Source: Chloroflexota bacterium (GTDB lineage Bacteria > Chloroflexota > Dehalococcoidia > SAR202 > UBA11138). From it: a stretch of 5,218 nucleotides of DNA. Of the stretch, positions 1 to 5,218 are shown piece by piece; position 1 is the first letter of the stretch; each line of letters begins with the position of its first letter. Both the position numbers and the translations under genes were made by a program. The stretch lies in the NCBI GenBank assembly GCA_002710885.1, contig PAIW01000075.1, positions 14,737-19,954 of the forward strand, written 5' to 3'. The notes beneath the pieces are model-generated. The model was not told the DNA's origin. It saw only the letters and a list, made by a program, of their open reading frames with translations, and made no database searches.

Positions 1-84
1 GAAGGACTCCGTGCTGCGCTGAAGTGGCGCGACGGCCCCTTCTCGGATTACTCCGCCAGGCCGAGAGACGGGGATGACAGCTGA
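1..84 (+). CDS. C-terminal fragment of an unidentified protein, possibly crotonase-like (cut by window edge)
   Basis: Frame 1 is open from the first base to a TGA at 82-84 and gives 27 residues. The fragment begins EGLRAALKWRDGPFSDY and ends in a charged tail (RPRDGDDS). Most codons end in G or C, as expected for real coding sequence in a GC-rich genome. The opening EGLRAAL followed by a basic/aromatic stretch resembles the last helix of enoyl-CoA hydratase/isomerase proteins; the complete crotonase in this window ends with EGVRAFVEKR. That identification is a guess from a very short piece. The gene runs toward the lipoprotein gene, so the two converge, with no clear terminator between 85 and 212. 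Confidence 0.4.
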   Translation, partial: EGLRAALKWRDGPFSDYSARPRDGDDS

Positions 85-109
85 TTGCCGATAACGCGAT
101 GATGACGTT

Positions 110-287
110 TTACGAGGCCGAATGAACCACCACCCACCAGGGTAGGCTCCTCACGTCACGGCTGTATGATAAGCAACCCCGACCTTTTTCCAGCGCCAAC
201 ACAAGGTCGTCGCTAGCGCACGCGCTTCCAGAGTACCCGGTGAGTTCCGTCGCTACCTTGAGAATCTAGGGGCCGAAATGTCCATAA
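110..287 (-). pseudogene. Out-of-frame remnant of the lipoprotein's LVIVD repeat region
   Basis: Reading leftward on the minus strand from 285, a second frame gives MDISAP, the expected continuation of the LVIVD repeat (compare IVDVSSP in the intact upstream unit), exactly where the main frame stops making sense. That frame ends at TAG 255-253. A third frame, open from about 259 to TAA at 112-110, gives VATELTGYSGSACASDD followed by LVLALEKGRGCLSY, which loosely follows the repeat's pattern of a GY turn, a short strand and a second strand. The lipoprotein therefore seems to have lost frame once (good evidence) and perhaps twice (weaker), with an ancestral end near 110. A sequencing or assembly error would look the same. 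Confidence 0.5.
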
Positions 288-812
288 TCCGTTGGCTGCG
301 ACATAGGCTATGTTTTCGGAGACCCCGACACTTTCGGCTCTTCCCAGTGTTTCTATGCCACCCAATAATAGGGGTGTGGAAGGACTTGAGACATCGACGA
401 TTTGAAGTCCATCGTGGGAGTCTGTGACGTAGGCCAAATTATTGACCACGAACACATCATTCGCAAACCTAGGGCCGATCAGGACGCTCGTAAACTGAAA
501 GTCGAACTGTCGTGAAGGCGAGGAAACTGACGCAAGTTGCGGGATTGGAGTTGCATCGATCGCACCGCGCGTGGCGGTGCCTGTCGCTGGAACGGAAGTT
601 AACGTGGGCATCAATGGTGTGGCTGTGCCAACTTGCCTGGTTATACGGGGCGTAGTTGCTGCGACCGGCGGGACCGGAGTTTTTGAAGCTCGGACAGCAT
701 CGACGTCCGGCGGCGCTGGAGTTGGCGCAAGATCAGGATTCTGCGAGCCGCACGCGCCGATAACGATCATCAGCAAGGCAAGCGGAAAAAGTCGGGCCAG
801 AATATTCTTCAA
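213..812 (-). CDS. LVIVD-repeat lipoprotein, C-terminus probably lost to a frameshift
   Basis: The reading frame encodes 199 residues. The start is TTG at 810-812 with a weak ACGGAA upstream; the first ATG (codon 15) would destroy the signal peptide. Residues 1-21 form a lipoprotein signal: K2 and R7, a hydrophobic core, and lipobox IGAC with C21 as the lipidated cysteine, so the product should be anchored outside the cytoplasmic membrane. Residues about 25-98 are a Pro/Thr/Ala-rich low-complexity linker. From about 110 come LVIVD-type beta-propeller repeats: one intact unit with AYVTDSHDGLQIVDVSSP, then the start of a second ending at AYVAANGL. After that the sequence becomes WTFRPLDSQG and a basic tail that does not fit the repeat, while another frame does. 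Proteins of this family usually carry several repeats, so two is short. The biological role is unknown; binding or scaffolding at the cell surface is inferred. Confidence 0.7.
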   Translation of the reverse strand: MKNILARLFPLALLMIVIGACGSQNPDLAPTPAPPDVDAVRASKTPVPPVAATTPRITRQVGTATPLMPTLTSVPATGTATRGAIDATPIPQLASVSSPSRQFDFQFTSVLIGPRFANDVFVVNNLAYVTDSHDGLQIVDVSSPSTPLLLGGIETLGRAESVGVSENIAYVAANGLWTFRPLDSQGSDGTHRVLWKRVR

Positions 813-891
813 ATTATTTCCGTCGGCCGGGTGCGAAAGTCAATGAATCGCGATATTCAATTCCGATGATAGAGGCGAAGAATGTCGGTTG

Positions 892-1755
892 CTATCGACC
901 CTTGAATGCGGGCTGGCGCTTTTCGACAAAGGCTCGAACGCCCTCTTTGTGGTCGTCCGTGCTTCGGGCGATGGTTTGAGCAGGGCCGGCGAGCCGCAAG
1001 CTTTCGGCGAAGTCGATGTTCAGTGAGCGTTGAACGAGTCTCTTTATCAGCGCTTGGGAATAAGTCGGGCCGTCGGCGATTCGCTGAGCGAGGTCGAGAG
1101 TCGTTTCCATGAGTTCGTCGTGGGGCGTGATTTTGTTGATGATGCCTAGGCGGTGGCACTCCTCGGCGTTCATGACGTCGCCAGTGTACTGAAGCATCAT
1201 GGTGTTTCCGAGTCCGATCATCCGGGGCAGTTGCCAACAAGAGCCGTCTGCTGGGATCAACCCCCGGCGTATGAAAGTCTCGGCCATGCGAGCGTTTTGT
1301 GATCCGATGCGAATGTCGCACGACAGGGCGATGCCCATGCCGAGACCCATCGCGAAGCCGTTGACGGCGGCGATCGACGGCTTCTGGAGCTCGTGGAGGC
1401 GCAACGGCACGAATCTGACGCCGTCAATCTCTTCCTCGCCGGCGCGCGTCTCGTCGGGCATTTCACTCCACCGCTGGTCGAGATACTGCCACGGAGACCG
1501 ATCGTCAGGCAAGGCCGGCTCGTCCGCCCTGTCTTCGTTGGCTGAATTCATGCGCTTGACGTTGGCGCCGGAACAAAAGGACGGGTCTCTACCTGTGATC
1601 ACAAGGGCCCGCAATGTGGATGACTTCTCTAACCGGTCGATCTCTTGGTTGATTTCTGTCGCCATTTCCTCCCCAATGGAGTTGCGGGTTGTCGGGTCGT
1701 CCAGGGTCATGACCATGACGTTGCCAACCTCTTGGACGTCGATAAAATCTGTCAT
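892..1755 (-). CDS. Enoyl-CoA hydratase/isomerase (crotonase superfamily) protein
   Basis: This is a complete 287-residue crotonase-fold protein. ATG at 1755-1753 follows AGGAG (1763-1767) by 7 nt. Crotonases bind an acyl-CoA thioester and stabilise an enolate in an oxyanion hole. Both oxyanion-hole segments are visible: FCSGANVKRM at 60-69 and NGFAMGLGMG at 132-141. The C-terminus EGVRAFVEKR (271-280) is the usual closing helix. By hand alignment to rat mitochondrial hydratase, the two catalytic glutamates (E144, E164) fall on G141 and F161, so simple hydratase activity is doubtful. D170 in GLIPADG is a possible alternative acid/base, near the aspartates used by some isomerases of the family. 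Residues about 70-118 form an acidic insertion that explains the length above the usual ~260. The gene lies 46 nt downstream of coxG on the same strand and is probably co-transcribed. Substrate unknown. Confidence 0.88.
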   Translation of the reverse strand: MTDFIDVQEVGNVMVMTLDDPTTRNSIGEEMATEINQEIDRLEKSSTLRALVITGRDPSFCSGANVKRMNSANEDRADEPALPDDRSPWQYLDQRWSEMPDETRAGEEEIDGVRFVPLRLHELQKPSIAAVNGFAMGLGMGIALSCDIRIGSQNARMAETFIRRGLIPADGSCWQLPRMIGLGNTMMLQYTGDVMNAEECHRLGIINKITPHDELMETTLDLAQRIADGPTYSQALIKRLVQRSLNIDFAESLRLAGPAQTIARSTDDHKEGVRAFVEKRQPAFKGR

Positions 1756-1762
1756 CTTTGAT

Positions 1763-1767
1763 CTCCT
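1763..1767 (-). promoter_or_regulatory. Ribosome binding site of the crotonase gene
   Basis: On the minus strand AGGAG precedes the ATG at 1755 by 7 nt. It lies within the 46-nt gap after coxG, so the crotonase can be translated independently on a shared message. It fixes the start, because the protein then begins with the normal first beta-strand of the fold. Confidence 0.7.
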
Positions 1768-1801
1768 GATATGATTTTGGGAGTCTTGCTAGATGGGCGA
1801 G

Positions 1802-2239
1802 TTACGCTTCAACTTTGGATTTCAGACAGTCAAAAAACTGGTTCATCAGCATTTTCGAAGCTGACCCCAAAAGCCTTTGGCCGACACGGGCGATCACTCC
1901 GCTGACTCGCGCGTCGCCAACGATGTTCACAGTGGTGACCCCATTCGTTTCCGTGAACGTGAAATCCCCTTCGCCTCGCACGGTGCCGCTTCTGCCTGTG
2001 CCCTCGACGATCATCGTGTACGACTGGAGGTCAACCCTGTTCCGAATTGTTATCTTTCCAGTGTAGTTGCCGGTCATGGCCGCAATCTTGATCCGCATTG
2101 CGATGTCGTAAGATTCAGGGCCGGTGCTAACGAATTTCTCAGAGCCTGGGATGCAGCTCGACAGCACATCTGGGGACAACAGCGCGTTCCACACCGTTTC
2201 CCGGTCTGTGTTGAACGTATATGAGCCATCTACTTTCAC
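1802..2239 (-). CDS. coxG: CoxG-family (SRPBCC fold) carbon monoxide dehydrogenase-associated protein
   Basis: The product has 145 residues starting at GTG 2239-2237. An ATG 96 bases upstream is in frame but would add 32 mostly basic, unrelated residues and has no ribosome site, whereas AAAGGGGGA lies 7 nt before the GTG and the protein then begins VKVDGSYTF, the usual CoxG N-terminus. Family hallmarks are VWNALLSPDVLSSCIPG (17-33), the GNYTGKITI strand (58-66), and a C-terminal helix with GQRLLG (120-125) and MNQFFDCL (132-139). CoxG proteins have a START-like lipid-binding pocket. Known members help tether molybdenum CO dehydrogenase to the membrane or hand electrons to quinone. This copy ends at the helix, with no C-terminal extension or membrane segment. 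It is divergent from coxS/coxM and probably heads an operon with the crotonase gene. The family call is firm; a specific CO role is not. Confidence 0.87.
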   Translation of the reverse strand: MKVDGSYTFNTDRETVWNALLSPDVLSSCIPGSEKFVSTGPESYDIAMRIKIAAMTGNYTGKITIRNRVDLQSYTMIVEGTGRSGTVRGEGDFTFTETNGVTTVNIVGDARVSGVIARVGQRLLGSASKMLMNQFFDCLKSKVEA

Positions 2240-2246
2240 GAAGCAA

Positions 2247-2255
2247 TCCCCCTTT
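2247..2255 (-). promoter_or_regulatory. Ribosome binding site that fixes the GTG start of coxG
   Basis: On the minus strand AAAGGGGGA ends 7 nt before GTG 2239-2237. No comparable purine tract precedes the in-frame ATG at 2335. This site plus the conserved N-terminus decide the start. Confidence 0.65.
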
Positions 2256-2282
2256 CGCAATCGCCTAGAATCCGCGCCTCTA

Positions 2283-2312
2283 AATCTACCATACGTCAAC
2301 TTTTCACGCCAA
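2283..2312 (-). promoter_or_regulatory. Weak candidate promoter for coxG-crotonase
   Basis: On the minus strand TTGGCG (2312-2307) and TAGATT (2288-2283) are separated by 18 nt, each matching the sigma-70 hexamers at 4 of 6 positions. Initiation would fall near 2276, about 37 nt before the GTG of coxG. A better -35-like TTGACG occurs just downstream of TTGGCG (2300-2295) but has no -10 at a suitable distance. The location in a divergent gap is right; the match is weak. Confidence 0.25.
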
Positions 2313-2345
2313 ATCGAATGGAGTGTAGCCCTCACAAATGTTTGC

Positions 2346-2354
2346 TGGTATAAT
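2346..2354 (+). promoter_or_regulatory. Extended -10 promoter for coxS-coxM
   Basis: TGGTATAAT contains a perfect TATAAT (2349-2354) with the TG dinucleotide one base upstream that defines an extended -10 element. No good -35 hexamer is seen at 16-18 nt upstream, which extended -10 promoters tolerate. Transcription would start near 2361, giving an untranslated leader of about 49 nt before the coxS ATG. The leader contains a short inverted repeat, CTAAT at 2378-2382 and ATTAG at 2389-2393, that could be an operator half-site pair or chance. Confidence 0.55.
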
Positions 2355-2396
2355 CCGACTGCCTCAGGCGGGGCGTCCTAATTTTCCGATTAGTTT

Positions 2397-2403
2397 GCGG
2401 AGG
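2397..2403 (+). promoter_or_regulatory. Ribosome binding site of coxS
   Basis: GCGGAGG ends 6 nt before the ATG at 2410. It selects that start over an in-frame ATG at 2338, which lies upstream of the predicted -10 element and would add 24 residues unlike the family. Confidence 0.7.
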
Positions 2404-2409
2404 CATCAT

Positions 2410-2889
2410 ATGGCACAAGAGATCACCTTAACTGTGAACGGCGCCACCCATACCAGCCAGGTGGAGCCAAGACTCCTACTAGCTGATTATCTCCGAAGCG
2501 TTCTAGATCTCACAGGCACTCACGTGGGGTGCGACACCTCCAACTGCGGAGCATGCACGGTCAGTCTAAATGGCGATGCGGTCAAATCTTGCACTGTGTT
2601 CGCTGTTCAGGCAGACGGCGCTGATGTCACGACGCTCGAAGGTTTGGCGTCTGATGACGGCACGCTTCATCCCATTCAGGAAGGATTCTGGGAAAAGCAT
2701 GGGCTTCAGTGCGGTTTCTGCACACCAGGGATGATAATGTCGTCCCTCGATCTGCTGTCTAAAAACCCCGATCCTACAGAGGCTGAGATCAGGGAGGGGC
2801 TTTCCGGAAACCTCTGCCGTTGCACCGGCTATCACAACATCGTCCTGGCCGTGCAATTCGCCGCAGAGAAGATGAATTCCGGCTCGTAA
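2410..2889 (+). CDS. coxS: CoxS-like small subunit of a molybdenum hydroxylase, two [2Fe-2S] clusters
   Basis: The product has 159 residues, normal for the small iron-sulfur subunit of the xanthine oxidase / CO dehydrogenase family. It passes electrons from the molybdenum site to the FAD subunit. The N-terminal plant-type ferredoxin domain has ligands C41, C46, C49 and C61 (motif CDTSNCGAC). The C-terminal helical domain holds the second cluster with C101, C104, C136 and C138 (motifs QCGFCTPGM and CRCTGYHNI). Q100, directly before the third cluster motif, is the conserved residue that contacts the molybdopterin cofactor in this family. All eight cluster ligands are present, so the protein should be functional. 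It is followed after 37 nt by the FAD subunit. No catalytic large subunit is in the window, so the oxidised substrate cannot be stated; CO, purines, aromatic CoA esters and N-heterocycles are all known for relatives. Confidence 0.95.
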   Translation: MAQEITLTVNGATHTSQVEPRLLLADYLRSVLDLTGTHVGCDTSNCGACTVSLNGDAVKSCTVFAVQADGADVTTLEGLASDDGTLHPIQEGFWEKHGLQCGFCTPGMIMSSLDLLSKNPDPTEAEIREGLSGNLCRCTGYHNIVLAVQFAAEKMNSGS

Positions 2890-2910
2890 GTCCAAAATCC
2901 ATTTCTGAAC

Positions 2911-2916
2911 AGGAGG
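2911..2916 (+). promoter_or_regulatory. Ribosome binding site of coxM
   Basis: A full AGGAGG lies 10 nt before the ATG at 2927, in the 37-nt gap after coxS. The spacing is slightly long but the match is complete. Confidence 0.65.
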
Positions 2917-2926
2917 CCTTGCCATA

Positions 2927-3793
2927 ATGGTTACTTCAAGTTTTGATTATTATGCTCCCACGTCGGTGGCCGACGCGTTGGCGCTACTCGATCAACATGG
3001 CGACGACGCAAAGTTACTGGCTGGCGGACACAGCCTGATCCCGTTGATGAAAACTCGATTGGCCGAACCTGCCGTGCTGATCGACTTGGGCAAGATAAGC
3101 ACCCTCTCGTACATCAACGAGCAGGATGGCGGTCTGGCCATCGGAGCGATGACCACTTACTCCGAGATTTCTGGAAGCGAATTGGTGCAGTCGAATGCGC
3201 CGGTTTTAGCGGAGGCCTCGGGACAGGTCGCAGACAACCAGATACGCAACCGGGGCACGATTGGCGGAAGCCTTTCCCACTCGGACCCGGCTGGCGACCT
3301 TCCGGCGGTTGCTTTGGCTCTTGGAGCGCAGTTGACCACAAGCTCCTCAGGCGCGCATCGTACCATCAGCGCCGACGATTTCTTTGTGGACTTGCTAACC
3401 ACCGCTCTGGAACCCAACGAGATCCTCTCTGAGATCGTAATTCCAACTTTGCCGGCTGGGACAGGAACGGCGTATGCGAAATTCGCGAACAAAGCGTCAC
3501 ACTACGCAGTTGTCGGAGTGGCCGCGGTTGTGACTGTTGGGTCTGACGGAACCTGCCAGAGCGCTCGCATCGGCATCACAGGAGCAGGGCCAAAGGCGAC
3601 CCGAGCCACAGGAACAGAGTCGGCCCTTGTCGGCTTGAATCTCGATGACTCAGCGGTCCGGGCCGCGGCATCTCACGCTGGCGACGGAATAGACTTCAAC
3701 GAGGATGTTCATGCTTCTGGAGAGTATCGCGCGCATCTGATATCGGTATATGCAGCTCGTGCAATCCGAGCCGCCGTGGAGAACGCTTCATAG
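2927..3793 (+). CDS. coxM: CoxM-like FAD-binding medium subunit of a molybdenum hydroxylase
   Basis: The product has 288 residues, the usual length for the flavoprotein subunit of CO dehydrogenase-type enzymes. It takes electrons from the CoxS clusters to FAD and on to quinone or another acceptor. The N-terminus FDYYAPTSVADAL opens the PCMH-type FAD domain. The first FAD pyrophosphate loop is AGGHSLIPLMK (32-42) and the second is TIGGSLSHSDPAGD (111-124), both conserved. The C-terminal CO-dehydrogenase flavoprotein domain runs from about 175 and ends with the typical EYRAHL segment near 265-270. It is downstream of coxS in one operon and is the last gene, because a strong terminator follows its stop by 36 nt. 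In the well-studied coxMSL arrangement the molybdenum subunit would be adjacent; here the order is S-M with no L after it. Confidence 0.95.
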   Translation: MVTSSFDYYAPTSVADALALLDQHGDDAKLLAGGHSLIPLMKTRLAEPAVLIDLGKISTLSYINEQDGGLAIGAMTTYSEISGSELVQSNAPVLAEASGQVADNQIRNRGTIGGSLSHSDPAGDLPAVALALGAQLTTSSSGAHRTISADDFFVDLLTTALEPNEILSEIVIPTLPAGTGTAYAKFANKASHYAVVGVAAVVTVGSDGTCQSARIGITGAGPKATRATGTESALVGLNLDDSAVRAAASHAGDGIDFNEDVHASGEYRAHLISVYAARAIRAAVENAS

Positions 3794-3829
3794 CCAACTA
3801 ACCTGGTCAGACAATTGAATATAAATCGG

Positions 3830-3864
3830 AAGGGGCAGCCAACGAATTGGCTGCCCCTTTTTTT
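3830..3864 (+). terminator. Rho-independent terminator of coxS-coxM
   Basis: A perfect 12-bp stem pairs AGGGGCAGCCAA (3831-3842) with TTGGCTGCCCCT (3847-3858) around a CGAA tetraloop, followed by a T run through 3864. A3830 can also pair with the first T. The stem is GC-rich and immediately followed by U's, the textbook form. On the minus strand no comparable U run follows the hairpin, so it works mainly for the + strand operon, although the stem could slow opposing transcription. Confidence 0.95.
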
Positions 3865-3938
3865 GCGTAGGGTTTTTAGAGCCTCGGCATTTTGAGCCCT
3901 GGATCGCCGCGCAAGGCATATTTGGCCTCCATAATGCG
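3865..3938. other. Convergent intergenic gap
   Basis: Between the coxS-coxM terminator and the stop of the aminotransferase gene I see no gene. No GC hairpin with a U run is visible for the minus-strand gene on its downstream side, apart from the reverse face of the + strand terminator. Confidence 0.5.
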
Positions 3939-5123
3939 TCACTTTGATTCGGAGATCTCGAAATACCCTCTCAACTTATCCAGCGCCGACTCGTAACGTT
4001 CCCGAGGCGAACAGCCGTATGAGATACGCAGGTAGTTGGACCATTTCTCTCCAAAGGCGCTTCCCGGCACTGTGAGGACTCCCGAAGTTTCGAGAATATC
4101 CCATGAAAGCTCTCGTTTGGTCGGCTGGAAGTCTGATCTGACGAAAGCGAACAGCGCTCCGCTTGTGCGCTCCCAGTTCAGCACCGGGATGGCGTCGATT
4201 GTGTCTGCGAGAAGACTCCTACGATCCTCAAGTTCTTGCGCATGGCTGAAAGTGAAATTGTCGAAAACCTCCAACGCTGCCGTGGCCGCGACCTGAGACA
4301 CAATTGCCGCGCAGATGGCCGTGGCGTCCTGAACCTTGACGGCTTGGCGGAGAAATTCCGAGTTTCCGACGATGTAGCCAACCCGCCAGCCAGTCATCCC
4401 AAATGTCTTGGAAAAACTGCCCAGCGTTATGACGTTATCGGCAATCTCGGAGATGGAGCCGGGGGAGAACGGTGTCGAGTCCTCGAAACAGAACGTTTCG
4501 TAAGCTTCGTCGCTAATCAGGTAGATTCCTCGGTCTGCTGCAAACTTGGCGATGCGTTCGATTTCTGCGGGGTCATAGACCGTGCCAGTTGGATTGTTGG
4601 GCGATGTGACGACGATCGATTTGGTCCGGCTTGTAATCACCTGCTCGATGTCGCTGAGGTGCATCTGGAATCCGTCTTCCTCGCTCAGGGGAATTTCAAC
4701 AACCCGACCTCCCGCAAGCTCGATAGCCATATGATGATTGAAGTAGTACGGCGCCGCGATTGCAACCTCGTCACCGGGATTCAACAAGGTTAGCATTGCG
4801 ACCATGAACGCCTGGTTGGAGCCTGGAGTAATCATGATCTGGCTTACGGGGTCAGCAGCGATTCCGTTGAATCGAGCCAGCTTGTCGGACAACGCCTCGC
4901 GAAGCTCAGGGATTCCGGCATCCGGGCCATAGACGTGTATCCTCGGCGACGAGCGCAACCTCTCGGACACTGCGTCTAGCATCTCCTCGGGCGGCCCAAA
5001 GAACGGGACGCTCTGCCCCAGACTTGTGACGTCGCAGCCCTGAGCGAGAAGCTCGGCCATGCGGGTGTTGAGGGCATCAATCGGAGGCATAACCACCGAG
5101 CGCACGCGGTCTGGTATGGTCAT
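3939..5123 (-). CDS. Class I/II pyridoxal-phosphate aminotransferase (aspartate aminotransferase family)
   Basis: The product has 394 residues, a normal length for fold-type I aminotransferases of the aspartate subgroup; it transfers an amino group between an amino acid and a 2-oxo acid using PLP. The start is ATG 5123-5121, with AGGAA 6 nt upstream; an in-frame ATG at 5195 lies upstream of the likely promoter and adds an unrelated 24-residue stretch. Motifs in order: SLGQSVPFF near 34-42, YGPDAGIPELR (65-75), PGSNQA (100-105, phosphate binding), aromatic YY at 126-127 (ring stacking), SPNNPTG (174-180), DEAY (205-208, Asp to the pyridine nitrogen, Tyr to the ring oxygen), SFSKTFGMTGWRVGY (236-250) with K239 as the Schiff-base lysine, and YLRISYG with R366 for the substrate carboxylate. 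Every key residue is present, so it should be active. Substrate preference cannot be read; aspartate, prephenate, aromatic or alanine types are possible. It converges on coxM and looks monocistronic within the window. Confidence 0.92.
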   Translation of the reverse strand: MTIPDRVRSVVMPPIDALNTRMAELLAQGCDVTSLGQSVPFFGPPEEMLDAVSERLRSSPRIHVYGPDAGIPELREALSDKLARFNGIAADPVSQIMITPGSNQAFMVAMLTLLNPGDEVAIAAPYYFNHHMAIELAGGRVVEIPLSEEDGFQMHLSDIEQVITSRTKSIVVTSPNNPTGTVYDPAEIERIAKFAADRGIYLISDEAYETFCFEDSTPFSPGSISEIADNVITLGSFSKTFGMTGWRVGYIVGNSEFLRQAVKVQDATAICAAIVSQVAATAALEVFDNFTFSHAQELEDRRSLLADTIDAIPVLNWERTSGALFAFVRSDFQPTKRELSWDILETSGVLTVPGSAFGEKWSNYLRISYGCSPRERYESALDKLRGYFEISESK

Positions 5124-5129
5124 GAGTCG

Positions 5130-5134
5130 TTCCT
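5130..5134 (-). promoter_or_regulatory. Ribosome binding site that fixes the aminotransferase start
   Basis: On the minus strand AGGAA ends 6 nt before the ATG at 5123. The longer in-frame ATG at 5195 has no matching purine tract at a usable distance. Confidence 0.55.
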
Positions 5135-5167
5135 GAGTCTTGATGATAGAGATCTTCGGGTTGCGCC

Positions 5168-5195
5168 ATTGTACACTGTTGCCAGAATGCGTCAT
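5168..5195 (-). promoter_or_regulatory. Candidate sigma-70 promoter of the aminotransferase gene
   Basis: On the minus strand ATGACG (5195-5190, 4 of 6 to the -35 consensus) and TACAAT (5173-5168, 5 of 6 to the -10) are separated by 16 nt. Transcription would begin near 5161, about 38 nt before the chosen ATG. This makes the upstream ATG at 5195, which overlaps the -35, unavailable to the message. Confidence 0.4.
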
Positions 5196-5218
5196 CTCAC
5201 ACAGCTACAGACTGGGCA

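Noticed and set aside
95..111. AACG...CGTT hairpin near the end of the left-edge gene
   Set aside because: A four-base stem with a nine-base loop and no proper U tract could easily be chance.
571..846. Plus-strand open frame of 91 codons over the lipoprotein signal and linker
   Set aside because: It is a mirror of the low-complexity Pro/Thr-coding stretch, has no recognisable domain, and overlaps a gene with a clear signal peptide on the other strand.
844..859. Short inverted repeat TGAAT...ATTCA around CGCGAT between the lipoprotein and crotonase genes
   Set aside because: The stem is only 5 bp, AT-rich, and not followed by a T run in either direction, so it is neither a convincing terminator nor a clear operator.
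1199..1774. Plus-strand open frame of 191 codons over the crotonase gene
   Set aside because: It is antisense to an unmistakable crotonase with a good ribosome site; its translation shows no family motif.
2240..2335. 32-residue N-terminal extension of coxG from the in-frame ATG
   Set aside because: There is no ribosome site, the residues are basic and unlike CoxG, and the GTG at 2239 has a strong purine tract and the conserved N-terminus.
3709..3942. Minus-strand 77-codon open frame across the coxM end and terminator
   Set aside because: It runs through a perfect terminator hairpin and antisense to coxM, and has no domain signature.
4236..4793. Plus-strand open frame of 185 codons antisense to the aminotransferase
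   Set aside because: The opposite strand carries every PLP-enzyme motif in one continuous frame; the antisense product has no recognisable fold.

Overview
The window comes from a moderately GC-rich bacterial chromosome. A lipoprotein with a Pro/Thr-rich linker and LVIVD repeats, next to a carbon-monoxide-dehydrogenase-like (Cox) gene pair and CoA-ester metabolism, would suit Chloroflexota or a similar environmental lineage. That placement is a weak inference from gene style, and no marker gene is present.

Layout, left to right. (a) 1-84 on the + strand is the last 27 codons of a gene cut by the left edge; its tail resembles the end of a crotonase-fold protein. (b) 110-812 on the - strand is a TTG-started LVIVD-repeat lipoprotein. 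Its reading frame breaks inside the second repeat near position 287, and recognisable repeat sequence continues in another frame, so it is probably a damaged gene or carries a sequence error. (c) 892-2239 on the - strand holds two genes in likely operon order: a GTG-started CoxG/SRPBCC protein (1802-2239), then a crotonase-superfamily enzyme (892-1755). (d) 2240-2409 is a divergent intergenic region with an extended -10 promoter facing right and a weaker candidate facing left. (e) 2410-3793 on the + strand holds CoxS-like (two [2Fe-2S]) and CoxM-like (FAD) subunits, closed by a textbook rho-independent terminator (3830-3864). (f) 3939-5123 on the - strand is a complete fold-type I PLP aminotransferase that converges on the Cox pair, with its own candidate promoter.

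How the genes may work together. CoxS and CoxM are the electron-transfer subunits of xanthine-oxidase-family molybdenum hydroxylases, and CoxG proteins act beside such enzymes at the membrane or quinone pool. The catalytic molybdenum subunit (CoxL) is not in the window, and the terminator directly after CoxM shows it is not simply the next gene. The crotonase downstream of coxG suggests a hydroxylase acting on an organic acid or CoA ester as readily as on CO; this is inference. The aminotransferase and the lipoprotein look like independent neighbours.

I see no CRISPR array, tRNA, rRNA, insertion sequence or clear novel system. The points most worth following are the CoxL-less Cox pair with a divergent coxG-crotonase unit, the broken lipoprotein, and the crotonase that lacks both classical hydratase glutamates.
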